Assembly: GCA_003225295.1 (NCBI GenBank)
Contig: QHYZ01000039.1
Span: forward strand, 1 to 32,322
Direction of reading: 5' to 3'
DNA from: Acidobacteriota bacterium
Lineage (GTDB): Bacteria > Acidobacteriota > Terriglobia > Acidiferrales > UBA7541
Length of the DNA: 32,322 nt
A program made the position numbers and the translations under genes. The notes beneath the pieces were generated by a model, which worked only from the letters and a program-made list of their open reading frames with translations, was not told where the DNA came from and ran no database searches. This document shows, one piece after another, positions 14,896-23,859 of the stretch. Position 1 is the first letter of the stretch. The number at the start of each line of letters is the position of its first letter.

Positions 14896-16861
14896 TTACT
14901 CGTAGCGCAGCGCCACCATGGGATCAACCTTCACCGCGCGCCGAGCCGGGATGTAACTCGCGAGGACGGCAACACTGAGTAAGAGTCCTGGAACGCCAAG
15001 GAAAGCGACCGGATCGACCGGGCTGATGCCATACAAAAAACGCAAGGAGACATCTCCGGGCAAAATCGTTGTTAGCGCCCAAGCGACCGCGGCGCAGCCA
15101 GCGATGCCGATCAGCGCACCGATCACCACAGGTCTCATGGCCTGGCGCAGAACAAGAGCCATGACATCGCGATTGTCTGCTCCAAGCGCCATGCGGATTC
15201 CGATTTCGCGCACACGCCGGCTGACAACGTAGGACACCAAGCCATAGACGCCCATGGCGGCCAGGAGCAAGGCGAGGCCGCTGAGGAAACCAGATAAAGT
15301 CGAGAAGATTCGACCCGGCGTGAGCCAGGGTGTGAGATTTTCTTCGAGATTGACGATTTCCACGGCCAGTTCTGGATCGAGCGCGGCGACGGTTGCCCGG
15401 AGGGTCTGTGTTGTAGGCGAACCAGCTGTGCCAGAAATCAATAAGCGGAGGTCCAACTGTTGCTTGGGACCAGCCGGAAGATAAGCGTAAATGTTATCGG
15501 AGCGGCCCAAAAACGACACGTGCGCATCCTTCGCCACGCCAACAACCTCATAGTCGGCGTCCAGACGAATGGTCTTGCCGATGGGATCCTCGCTCGGCCA
15601 CAGGCGACGTGCGGTTGATTCCACGAGGATCGCCACGGGCGCGCCGGTTTGACCCTCCGCCTCCGTAAAATTGCGGCCGCGCACGATGGAAATTCCCAAT
15701 AATGGGAAGAATGCGGGCGAAACGTAGTTGTACTCGACACCGACGTGGTCTTCGCGGCCAGGGATGGAAAGGTCGGTAGCACGGTGATTGTCGTCCAGCG
15801 GAACCGCGCTGGCTTGGGCTGCGGCGTTCACTCCCGGAAGCGCGGCGATTCGCTGGAGCAATTGCCGCTGCAGCGCTTCGGCGCGCTGATTGTCGTAACC
15901 TGCTCCATTGAGATCCAAGGCGATGGCCGCGACATTCTTCATGCGAAAACCGGGGTCGACGGTCTTTGCCCGGTGAAGCCCACGCAGCAACAGCCCCGCG
16001 GCAAGCAACAAGACCATGCAAGCGGCCACTTGCGCCGCTACGAGCGCGCCGCGCAAGCGATTTCTCGAGCGAGGCTTGGCTTCGGCGTCGGCACTTTCTC
16101 CCTTCATCGCGAAGGTGAGATCCGCTCGCGAAGACTGAAGTGCCGGCACCAAACCAAAAGCAATCCCAGTGAGCAGCGTCAGGCCCAGGGCATAAGCCAG
16201 AACGTGGAGGTCGGCACTGATGTTGAGGGCCACGGGCCAGTAGCCTGCGGAGACGTTGGATTGAAGAAATCGCACCAGGCCCGTTGTAGACCAGAACGAG
16301 ATAAGCGAGCCCAGCAATCCGGCGAGGAGTGCAACCAAAAGATTTTCAGTAAGCAGCTGCTGGATGAGACGTCCTCGGCTGGCGCCCATTGCGAGCCTCC
16401 CGGCAATTTCTTTGCGGCGCCCGGTGGCACGCGCGAGCAGCAGACTAGCGACGTTCGACGACTTCTTCTGCATGAGGAACCGGGAGCAGTCGCAAAGCGG
16501 CGCCATTCAAAATCGTGAAAATACCAGTGTTTAGGCCGATGCCGAGCACCAGAGTAAGCACCGCGACGGCGGTGAACCCCGGATTCTTTCGCAGGGCGCG
16601 TGCACCAAATCGCAGGTCACTCAAGAAATTCTCCAGCAGCGGTAAGCCGCGGCGGGCGCGATAATTCTCTTTGGTTTGCTCCATGCCGCCGAGTTTGATC
16701 CGAGCGTCACGCCGCGCTTCGCCCAAACTCATACCTGCGTGGAGATTTTCCTCAACGTGCATCAGGACATGGGCTTCCATCTCCTCGGCGAGGTCTCGGT
16801 CGCGTCCTTCACTGCCAAATAAGGCGACCAGCCGCAATAGCCAAGCGCGCAGTGACCTCAT
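14896..16861 (-). pseudogene. ADOP ABC permease with internal deletion and frame change
   Basis: The 5' part (16861 to about 16455) encodes the classic ADOP start: MRSLRAWLLRLVALFGSEGR, EEMEAHVLMHVEENL, KLGGMEQTKENYR, then RKNPGFTAVAVLTLVLGIGL and the first helix, ending RLLPVPHAEEVV. At about 16455 the sequence jumps, in another frame, to NVASLLLARATGRRKEIAGR, which belongs after the first periplasmic domain. From there to 14896 the protein is intact: FtsX 1, second periplasmic domain, and FtsX 2 ending PARRAVKVDPMVALRYE. The first periplasmic core and part of the next helix (roughly 200-260 residues) are missing. The 5' start has a GAGGAG site. A 536-residue product from within 16506 is conceivable but unlikely to work. 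Confidence 0.85.
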
Positions 16862-17012
16862 AACTCCTCGCTTATTTCGGGGCTTCTCTGAGAATGCCTA
16901 GGATGCAGCTACGTCCTATGGGGATGCAATAGAAGATACGGTTCAGGGACGCAATTTGTTTCCAGCCTTTTGAGATTTCTATCGGAGGCATAGCCTCGCC
17001 CGCTCCATGCGG

Positions 17013-17108
17013 TCATCCCAAAGTCCGGGCTGAAAATTCCGCCAGCTCTTCGTCCGGCACGGTGAAAATCCCTTCGCCGCAATGCGGACAGGCAAAGGAA
17101 TGTTCCAT
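17013..17108 (-). CDS. Very short CPxCG zinc-ribbon-like ORF (possible remnant)
   Basis: A 31-residue minus-strand frame reads MEHSFACPHCGEGIFTVPDE and then ELAEFSARTLG. The CPHCG knuckle near the N-terminus resembles small Cys-rich CPxCG proteins, but the second Cys pair is missing, and there is no clear ribosome site. It may be the first third of a decayed zinc-ribbon gene or a chance frame. Confidence 0.3.
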   Translation of the reverse strand: MEHSFACPHCGEGIFTVPDEELAEFSARTLG

Positions 17109-17758
17109 AATATGCTGCTTTTAGCGTGCCGTCGGGGACTTCGAGTTCCCCCCGCGCGTCTCCGCCACCGCCCATCGCCTCGCCCACTCCACGCCGTCGT
17201 CTCGTATGTGCTGCCGCTGTCGTAAACCTCTAAGAACTTCGCGGGCCAAGCAATGTCGCCAACAAATCCACATGATGTACGATTAAGGCGTTAGGACTAA
17301 GCCGCTCGCGCGGCCGTCGCTACGCGTGCGATACCCCCATCGTGATGAGTCCTGAACGCGCGATTACCTCGATTCAGTTTCCCTCAGCTTCAATAACTCA
17401 TTTGGAAGAGATAGAAAAACCATAGCGCCCAGCCCTGCCGCATCCGCCGCAAACGCCAGCAGCTTCCTCCTAACGGCTGTATCTAAAGTGCTCCGGAATT
17501 AAATCCGCCGCCCCGATCCAACTCTATCTGCCGGACCACTTCCGATTGAGAACCAGCGTTTATCAGAAGGCATTGACCAACTCGCCTTGAACCTATCGGA
17601 TGAGCCAACGCGATCTTGGAGACTGCAGTTCGGGTTTCCTGACTTACCTGCGACAAATTCCTCTCCCCGTATTTTTTTCGAATCTCTTAGGGTGCCGGAG
17701 GAAGGTCGGCGCATCGAGTGGTTCGTGAGTATTGAGGCCTCTCGGAACGATGTGATCT
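17109..17758. other. Intergenic region, probably decayed coding sequence
   Basis: About 650 nt without a supported gene. On the minus strand near 17380-17480 a frame reads VRRKLLAFAADAAGLGAMVF then LSLPNELLKL, which looks like a membrane-protein piece, but I cannot name its family. Other open frames lack ribosome sites and overlap. Confidence 0.35.
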
Positions 17759-18580
17759 CTAGTGGCCCGCAGAAGCAGAAGTGTCCTTCACGGGTTGGAC
17801 GGCCGTGATTTCATAATCTTGATACATGATTGTCAGGGTAGCGCGGCCGCCGAGACGCAGACTCGAAACGCTCTGGTTTTCCACGGGAAGCCAAAAGTTC
17901 TCGAACTTCTGATAGTTGTGGCGGATCTCAGTCTTTGTGATCCAGATCGATGGGTTCTTAGCTGGTTCGCCTTCGATTCGACACACAGCGAAGTCTTGGT
18001 CATCCACCCAGATACGACCACGGTAAAGGAATTTATTCGGCACTTTAGGCTGGATCCCGAGAACGTAGCCGCAGCCACCAGCGTTCGTTCGCCGTTCGAG
18101 CGACGTGAAATTGTAGTTCTGGGTGTTGAGTTCAACGCTCGCCCGAATCGCTGCTTCCTGGGCCTCTTTCTCCGCATCGATCAACCGCTTGAGAACTCGT
18201 TTGACGATCCATGTGCTCCCGCTTTCGGACAGAACCTTGAAATCTTTCTTGGCCGGAGCCGTATATGTTATCTCCACGATCATTTCTGCACGAAGCGCGG
18301 TGTGAAAGCCCTTAAAGTCGAGTTTGTAGATACGTTTGCCGCGATAGCTTTGAAGGGCCTTGGCCCGCTCGGCATTTTTCTGGACCAGGTTTTCAACCAC
18401 CTCTGACAGAGTGAGCTGGGGTTCGGCCGCGATTGCGGCTGGGCCTTGCGCTGACGTCCCGACCGGAGTCAACGCGGCCGCCGCGATCAGTGAAAAACAT
18501 CTGCGTCGACGAATTGTCCGGTTTGCGCGTTTGAACGTAGCCAACGCTTCGCGTGCCATGCTCATCACGTTATGCCTCAC
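17759..18580 (-). CDS. Exported LolA-fold-like protein (outer membrane lipoprotein-sorting-like)
   Basis: A protein of up to 273 residues with an N-terminal basic stretch and hydrophobic core (RRRCFSLIAAAALTPVGTSA) consistent with a signal peptide near residues 25-45. The mature part has an N-terminal helix followed by many strands; YVLGIQPKVPNKFLYRGRIW, VDDQDFAVCRIEGEP and FENFWLPVENQSVSSLRLGG are typical of acidobacterial proteins annotated as outer-membrane lipoprotein-sorting (LolA/LppX fold). The start is uncertain: GTG 18580, ATG 18565 or ATG 18559, none with a strong ribosome site. It stands alone; a hydrophobic ligand role is inferred from fold only. Confidence 0.75.
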   Translation of the reverse strand: MRHNVMSMAREALATFKRANRTIRRRRCFSLIAAAALTPVGTSAQGPAAIAAEPQLTLSEVVENLVQKNAERAKALQSYRGKRIYKLDFKGFHTALRAEMIVEITYTAPAKKDFKVLSESGSTWIVKRVLKRLIDAEKEAQEAAIRASVELNTQNYNFTSLERRTNAGGCGYVLGIQPKVPNKFLYRGRIWVDDQDFAVCRIEGEPAKNPSIWITKTEIRHNYQKFENFWLPVENQSVSSLRLGGRATLTIMYQDYEITAVQPVKDTSASAGH

Positions 18581-19258
18581 GGTGGCGCTTTGAACTGCGA
18601 TTTTCGTTTTTCTCTGGTTTTCCTAAACCCGGCAAAATCGCCAGGCTCCAGGTGAACAAAGATTCAATTCCCATAGCCATTAGCTCGCATCCACCGCAAC
18701 CCCACCTTCAAACGGTTTTGTCGAACGCGCGCGAGAGCGTCGCGCCGCGCACTTCCTGCTCGAATGCGCTCCTCCGACACTAGCGTTTATCAGATGGATA
18801 TTCTTTTCGATACTCGCATTTACATTCGATTAGAAATCTACGCCCTTTCCCCGCTTAGCGAGGGGTTGTGTGCGGCGGTATCTTTTCGCTTCGATGGCCT
18901 CAGCGGCAGAGAGCTTCGTGTCAATGTGTGACTCCGAGTGAAGCGCACCCGAGTGAGGCCGGCAACGCTTCCCGCCAGCGACACCACGCGTAGGACACGG
19001 GGCAGAAGAAAACCGTTCGAGCGACAGGTCTTTCATCCTCACCGGATCAGAGTGCGATAGGACACGCGGGAAAACTGTTCCATTTGGAACAACTCCCAAT
19101 AGTCGCATTGCGGTCCATCGCCTGGCCAGCCTTCTAGACGGGATTTCACAAGTACGTGTAACGCGCCGTGGTTCAGGAGCTATTCGGCAAAGCAAGCTAG
19201 ACCAACTGTGGATCAATAATCCTTTCGTAAAAACTTTTAATTTTTAGAAACTCTAAGT
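18581..19258. other. Long intergenic region, nothing recognised
   Basis: About 680 nt. A minus-strand frame at 18830-19216 has no ribosome site or known domain. An imperfect hairpin CCCCGCT...AGCGAGGGG lies near 18848-18866. The left end should hold the promoter of the LolA-like gene. Confidence 0.35.
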
Positions 19259-19764
19259 TTATTTCGAGACCACTGTTTCCGCGGCGCGCTTTTGAGCCGT
19301 GGCGAGGGCCTCGGCGGCGGGAACCTTTACGGCGGGCTCGACACCCGTTCCTTCCCAGTTGGTTGTGGAGATGGATTGATGGTGCGTGCGAAGGGTACGC
19401 CAATCATAAAATGGTCGTCAATGCGGTGACCTGAGATCGGATGGGCGCCGCCGCCAGTCGTTTCTCCAATGATGGTGGCACGTTTCAGATTCTTGAGGTT
19501 ATAGCTGAACTCCTCGGCACCGGAGAAAGTTTGCTTGTGGGTCTGCACGTAGGCCGGTTTAGCCAAGGTCCAATACTGGTGGGTAGACTCGCCATTCCGT
19601 TCCCAGAGATCGTTCAGGTGGGGGGCTCTGAAAACAGGTAAGTGGCGATGAAAGCAGTGGTGACCACGCGGTCCTGGAGATCCTCTCCGGAAATGTTGGC
19701 AACCTGAAGTTCGATCCATTGCGGCCCCGGTTTTTCCCTCCTCAAGCGCATTTCGCTTTTCCAA
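19259..19764 (-). pseudogene. S41-family (tail-specific-like) serine peptidase, C-terminal remnant
   Basis: The minus strand encodes, in one frame, HLNDLWERNGESTHQYWTLA, TFSGAEEFSYNLKNLKRATI and IGETTGGGAHPISGHRIDDH. These are the catalytic-serine region (TFSGAEEF) and following strands of S41 peptidases. After FARTINP the match continues in another frame as STTNWEGTGVEPAVKVPAAE and ALATAQKRAAETVVSK to a stop at 19259. Another shift is needed near 19620, where AFIATYLFSEP lies in a different frame. The N-terminal and PDZ-like parts are missing. It is non-functional. Confidence 0.78.
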
Positions 19765-19915
19765 AGTAGATCGCTGCTGGCAGCTGATGATCGGAAGGGT
19801 CTGCGCCCCGCTTCTGGCGTAACCTGGTTCTGGCGGTTAGCGTCTCATGTCTTGGAGGCGATTCCTCCTACTCTCGCCAAATGCCGAAACTGTCGCCTTT
19901 CCGCGGAAGGTCTCC

Positions 19916-20746
19916 ATGAACACACTTGCTCGCAGTTTGGTTCCTTCGTCCTCTTTTTCTCTCGCTGTCCCAAAACGGCAATCGCTTTGGTCGATCTTAG
20001 GGGTCTTTCTGCTCGCCATAACAAGCACGGCGCAGGAAAGGCCGCAAACGGCGATCGGAGCCAGCTCTCGGCGTGGGTGGCAATCGCCCACTCAGGCTCC
20101 GGCGGAAAATCCGGTGCCTGACGAAGCGCGCATCACGCTTCCGGCCGGGACGCGTGTTGCGCTGGTGCTCACGCACCCCATCGACAGCAAGTCCACGCAC
20201 CAGCTCGACGAAGTCTATTGCGAGACCACGGCTCCAGTGACGCTCGAGGACCGTGTAGCCGTGCCCGCAGGAACGTTTGTGCAAGGGAAGGTCGAAAAGC
20301 TCACGCGACACGGGACGCGGGGGGAGATAGTGATGCGCTCTGTCTCCATCGTCTTCGCCGACGGGTTCGTCGCCAACATCGGTGGCCCGATCACCATCGA
20401 AAGCGAGGAAGGCACAGCATGGATCAATCCGGACACAGGAACGAAAGCTGCCATGGTGGCTGCGCCCCTGGTTGGGCTAGGTCTCGGCACGGCGATCGGA
20501 GCCGCCGCACACACCACGCGAACTATCAACTTCGGCGGGACGACGATGACTACCAACACACTCAAGGGCGTGGCCATCGGAAGCACGCTAGGCCTTGCCG
20601 CCGGGAGCGTTGTCTCGCTTGTGCTGCTTGCACGGAGCCACCATTTCTATATGCCAATCGGTTCGGCGCTGGAGATGGTTTTGCCGCAAGCGGCGACCCT
20701 GGCCCAGGGACAAAGAGCTGATGGAGGGCGTCGTCAGGGGAGGTAG
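19916..20746 (+). CDS. Exported/envelope protein with VirB10/TrbI-like strand pattern, unknown function
   Basis: A 276-residue protein. ATG 19916 follows GGAAGG at 5 nt; the upstream in-frame ATG at 19847 would add 23 residues that look uncoded. A hydrophobic segment (SLWSILGVFLLAITSTAQER) serves as signal peptide or anchor. The centre (ITLPAGTRVALVLTHPIDSK, then VAVPAGTFVQGKVEKLTRHG) resembles the IPAGT-type strands of VirB10/TrbI-like beta domains, and a Gly/Ala-rich double-hydrophobic region (AAMVAAPLVGLGLGTAIGAA; GVAIGSTLGLAAGSVVSLVL) could be membrane-inserting. No secretion genes are nearby, so a secretion role is not claimed. Confidence 0.7.
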   Translation: MNTLARSLVPSSSFSLAVPKRQSLWSILGVFLLAITSTAQERPQTAIGASSRRGWQSPTQAPAENPVPDEARITLPAGTRVALVLTHPIDSKSTHQLDEVYCETTAPVTLEDRVAVPAGTFVQGKVEKLTRHGTRGEIVMRSVSIVFADGFVANIGGPITIESEEGTAWINPDTGTKAAMVAAPLVGLGLGTAIGAAAHTTRTINFGGTTMTTNTLKGVAIGSTLGLAAGSVVSLVLLARSHHFYMPIGSALEMVLPQAATLAQGQRADGGRRQGR

Positions 20747-21393
20747 ACGCGGGAAACGGGATCGAGCATAGCTTCGAGCAGACCGACAAGGGCGGAAACT
20801 TGGCCGGGGCCGTGTGCTCGATCAACTCATGGACTTGGGGCTTTTCGTTGCCAGAACCATCCGCCATTGAGAATCCTCTCCGAGCCAGGTTCGGAAATCG
20901 TCCCCTCGAGCGTGCCACGTTTTTGTTCCTTTACTTTCAATCAGATTCGGCGATGCCGTTTCTCTCCTGGTCGCGCGCTCATGGACTCAACTCAGACAAA
21001 GGCCTAGTTGTGCGACACACGGTTGCATATTTCTCAGCACGAAAAAAAACGTGCCACTCCTGTTCCGAAAGGCCGTGCCGCACCCTGAGCAAGCCTCCTC
21101 AATGAGTTCTTCCGCCTTCCAAGCCCAAAGCCGAAATTCCAGCATCTGCCCGCTTGGGTCGAAACTAGCCCAACTTCCACGCAGCGAAGAATATTTCATA
21201 CATAGCCGCAGAATATTTATCTAAACGCAACCGTTCTTGCGACATCTCGCCCTGCTAACAGCCCGATGGACTGCCTCACATAGAGCGATCTCCGAACCAT
21301 CGGTTTCCTATTTATCAGTCAAGGTACGATACTACTGTTTACTAAAAATGAATCGCTTGGGTTAGAGTCGAAGTCATCAAAGGAGACCGAATC
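20747..21393. other. Intergenic region, no supported gene
   Basis: About 650 nt. A minus-strand frame at 20987-21199 includes KAEELIEEACSGCGTAF, which could be a small Cys-containing protein, but no family or ribosome site supports it. No repeats or terminators were recognised. Confidence 0.35.
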
Positions 21394-21651
21394 ATGGGCA
21401 CGGGCCAACGGCTCGTCAGCGATCAAGCACTCGAGGCTTGTGGTGTGCAAGAATTCCACCCAGCACCCATCAAGCAGATATGCTGGCACTTGTTTGTTCT
21501 ACGTTCGTGGCCTGGAAACTCAACAGCCCGGCAGGCAGAATTGCTCTGGCGGTGTCGTGCGATCGACGAAAGTTTTTGCGATCTGCACATGCTCATCGGT
21601 GAGGATGCGGCTCCCGTAGTGACTGAACTGCGCGCCCTCCTGCTGCAATAG
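21394..21651 (+). CDS. Small hypothetical protein
   Basis: An 85-residue frame that starts with ATG 21394 after a good AAGGAG site at about 7 nt. It has no signal peptide or membrane segment; the sequence includes three Cys, and a leucine-rich helix at the C-terminus (APVVTELRALLLQ). I do not recognise a family. It lies 55 nt upstream of the DUF4231 gene on the same strand and could be cotranscribed with it. Confidence 0.5.
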   Translation: MGTGQRLVSDQALEACGVQEFHPAPIKQICWHLFVLRSWPGNSTARQAELLWRCRAIDESFCDLHMLIGEDAAPVVTELRALLLQ

Positions 21652-21706
21652 TCTCAGGCGAAATTCTTCCCACCTTGGTCACAGTAAGAGTTAGAATCGG
21701 CAACCC

Positions 21707-22159
21707 ATGAGCACTGAAGCAATCAAGTCACCAGAAATCGATCCGATTATGGAGCGCCTCGAAGATCAAATAGGTTGGTATGACCGAAAGAGCATGGCCA
21801 ACCAGCGATGCTTTAAGTCGATAAAGATGGTTGAGATTACGGCTGCAGCAATCATCCCGTTCTTGTCGGCGTTTAGTTTTCCGGAAATGATGTGGGCGAC
21901 CGGCGGACTGGGCGTTTTGATTACAGTGCTGGAGGGGATCTTGCACCTCAACCAGTACCAACAGAATTGGATAGCATATCGTTCAACTTGTGAATGTCTT
22001 AAGCATGAGAAGTACGTTTACCTCGGGAAGGCTTCGCCTTACGTGAATGCCGCAGATCCTCATGCTCTGCTGGCGGAGAGGGTCGAGTCGCTGGTTTCTC
22101 AGGAACATGCGAAATGGGCGTCGGTGCAGCAGCAGGAGGCTAAAGCGAAAACCGCGTGA
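21707..22159 (+). CDS. DUF4231 (SLATT-superfamily-like) two-helix membrane protein
   Basis: A 150-residue protein that fits DUF4231 along its length: RLEDQIGWYDRKSMANQR, then two hydrophobic helices (about residues 47-62 and 65-83), then HLNQYQQNWIAYRSTCECLK, HEKYVYLGKASPYV and VESLVSQEHAKWASV. The WYDxKS start and the NWIxYRSTxExLKxEKxxYL stretch are family hallmarks. DUF4231 belongs with the SLATT group of predicted pore-forming effectors often paired with nucleotide-signal enzymes in bacterial defence. No such enzyme is next to it here; the only co-oriented neighbour is an unknown 85-residue protein. The ribosome site is weak. Confidence 0.82.
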   Translation: MSTEAIKSPEIDPIMERLEDQIGWYDRKSMANQRCFKSIKMVEITAAAIIPFLSAFSFPEMMWATGGLGVLITVLEGILHLNQYQQNWIAYRSTCECLKHEKYVYLGKASPYVNAADPHALLAERVESLVSQEHAKWASVQQQEAKAKTA

Positions 22160-22227
22160 AGGAAACCTGTGGTTGCCGAGAATTTCGGTCCAACTAAAGA
22201 GGGAGATAAATGGCGCGTTCCCTTGTA

Positions 22228-22310
22228 AGCGACACCAGAAGTAGCACTTAGAGTTTGCACTGCGTACCTTCTAAGCGGAGGGTCGGGAGTTCGAATCTGC
22301 CCGGGTCGCT
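22228..22310 (+). other. tRNA-Arg(UCU)-like remnant or att-like 3' half
   Basis: CTTCTAA (22268-22274), GGGAGTTCGAATCTGCC (22286-22302) and CGGGTCG after it resemble an anticodon loop with UCU, T-arm and acceptor 3' strand. AGCGACAC (22228-22235) nearly complements GGGTCGCT (22303-22310). However, the anticodon stem does not pair, the T-stem has a mismatch, and the 5' half is too long. It is best read as a decayed tRNA or the tRNA 3' end left by an integrated element. Confidence 0.35.
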
Positions 22311-22457
22311 CATACCTATGTGTTGGGTCGCTCCGTCAGCCAACGCGCAAAATATAAGGAGGATGATTGCGCATCGCAGCATCGTAGCAGGACCGGGAAT
22401 CCTGAGGAATCATGGGCGAAATAACATTCGCCAGAGACACGTCAAATTACCAACGCG

Positions 22458-22650
22458 AGACGATTAGTACCGCCGTCTTCGAAGTTCCTCCCAGGGTGGC
22501 GGTGATCGTCGCATTGGTGTTGCCGGAAACTCGTTTCGCGCTGATGGTAAGTATCGCCGACGTAGTTCAGGCCGCCACCGTGACGCTCGCGGGCACCGTC
22601 GCCACAGACGTGTTGCTGCTGCTCAACGTCACCGTTGACAACTTTTTCCT
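22458..22650 (-). pseudogene. Ig-like repeat fragment of a surface protein
   Basis: The minus strand encodes STVTLSSSNTSVATVPASVT then VAA, a TGA, and in the same frame TTSAILTISAKRVSGNTNAT followed by ITATLGGTSKTAVLIVS. This is one complete bacterial Ig-like repeat as found in tandem in large acidobacterial secreted proteins; the usual VAAG-T junction has become VAA-stop-T. Nothing before or after continues the protein, so it is a single orphan repeat. Confidence 0.65.
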
Positions 22651-22832
22651 CGCTTCTGTCAACCGGGGGTACGGCGTGCGCCGAAATAGTCCCGGCGAGA
22701 GAAAAACGATCACGCCCAGCGAAAAACGGATCAGCTACACACCAGCACCCCGCGAAACGATCTCGCAACTCCCGATTCGAACAAAATTCATTCCTCTTCA
22801 GCCAAGCTGTGAGAAATTGGCGCTAGCCCAAT

Positions 22833-23837
22833 CTAGAGGCTGGGCGCGTAATAGCCAGTTTTTGCGTAGATGCTGAGAGGCGGAAGTCCCTTGGGGGCGC
22901 GCATCTTGACCTTGATCTTTCGCCATCGCGCATCGTGTGATTTATTACTCGGGTGGTATCCCAGAATGTATTGGTTGCGCAACTCCGAGCCAATTTTTGT
23001 GGCGATGTCCGGCAGTTCGTTCACATTCTCTACGGTAAAGGCGCGCCCACCGGTCAGTTCCGTCACTTCAGTAAGCAGCGAGGGGCCGTTGAGCTCCTCC
23101 GCTGTTCGGCTGCGGTACCCAAACGGGTCAAATATGCCGATAGAGTAAAGCTGGGCATCTGCCTCTCGCACCAGCCGCTTGATATCCCTCTCGTTGTACC
23201 GACTATTGTTATCTCCCCCGTCGGAGATGATAAGTAAGGCCCGTTTGGCGTTTCGAGCGGTCCTCATCTCGCTGAGGCCCAGATAGATCGCATCGAAGAG
23301 CGCAGTGCGGCCTTTCGCAGATGCCGAGAGTATGCGGCTTTGCAGATCTTCAACACTGCTGGTGAAGGCGCTCATAACTTCTGCGCGGTCGTTGAAACTG
23401 ACTAGGAAGAATTTGTCCTGCCGATTGGCAGTCTTGAAAAACTGCAAGGCTGCTTCCTTGGCCTTACCCACTTTGTTGGCCATGCTGCCGCTGAGATCGA
23501 AGATGGCGCCAATGGAAATGGGGACGTCTTCGGAAGAGAAGTACTGGATCTCCTGCTCGACGTTGTTTTCGAAGACACGGAAGTTATCGGGCTCAAGCCC
23601 TGTAACCCGGCGGTTATACGGGTCAGTGACAGTAACGTTGACAAGCGCCAGGTCCACATCGACATGGACGGATTGGCCCTGTTTGATGACCTGGCCCGGG
23701 GTGTCATGCTTCACGTCGTCGGGGACGACGGATCGGGCGACCGCGGGCGCGGGGAATTTCCAGATGACGACGGCAAAGAGCAGAAGAGGAATGAACGGAA
23801 CGAAGAAGACACGAGTCACAACCAAACTACTTTTCAC
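22833..23837 (-). CDS. VWFA-related acidobacterial exported protein
   Basis: A 334-residue protein with an N-terminal membrane/signal segment (VVTRVFFVPFIPLLLFAVVI), then a strand domain (VDVDLALVNVTVTDPYNRRV, TGLEPDNFRVFENNVEQEI) and a von Willebrand factor A domain with the MIDAS motif FDLSGSM at about residues 113-119 and ALLIISDGGDNNSRY later. The C-terminus RNQYILGYHPSNKSHDARWR and KIKVKMRAPKG is standard for VWFA-related acidobacterial proteins (TIGR03436-like). Start: GTG 23837 follows GGAGA at about 6 nt and leaves a 22-nt gap to the upstream flavin-reductase gene; the TTG at 23939 would overlap that gene by 80 nt. Likely metal-dependent adhesion or protein binding outside the cytoplasm. 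Confidence 0.88.
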   Translation of the reverse strand: MKSSLVVTRVFFVPFIPLLLFAVVIWKFPAPAVARSVVPDDVKHDTPGQVIKQGQSVHVDVDLALVNVTVTDPYNRRVTGLEPDNFRVFENNVEQEIQYFSSEDVPISIGAIFDLSGSMANKVGKAKEAALQFFKTANRQDKFFLVSFNDRAEVMSAFTSSVEDLQSRILSASAKGRTALFDAIYLGLSEMRTARNAKRALLIISDGGDNNSRYNERDIKRLVREADAQLYSIGIFDPFGYRSRTAEELNGPSLLTEVTELTGGRAFTVENVNELPDIATKIGSELRNQYILGYHPSNKSHDARWRKIKVKMRAPKGLPPLSIYAKTGYYAPSL

Positions 23838-23859
23838 AAGGTCTCCATGGTACCAACTG

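Noticed and set aside
17551-17568. Similar short words TTATCAGAAGGCATT (17554-17568), TTAATCAGAAGGCATT (about 11262) and GCGTTTATCAGATGG (about 18783)
   Set aside because: Only about 12-15 nt shared with different flanks; too short to claim a repeat family from three partial copies.
22228-22310. Functional tRNA gene
   Set aside because: The anticodon stem does not pair and the 5' half does not fold; kept only as a tRNA-like remnant.
22412-22876. 154-residue plus-strand open frame
   Set aside because: The opposite strand encodes a clear Ig-like repeat, so this frame is its shadow.
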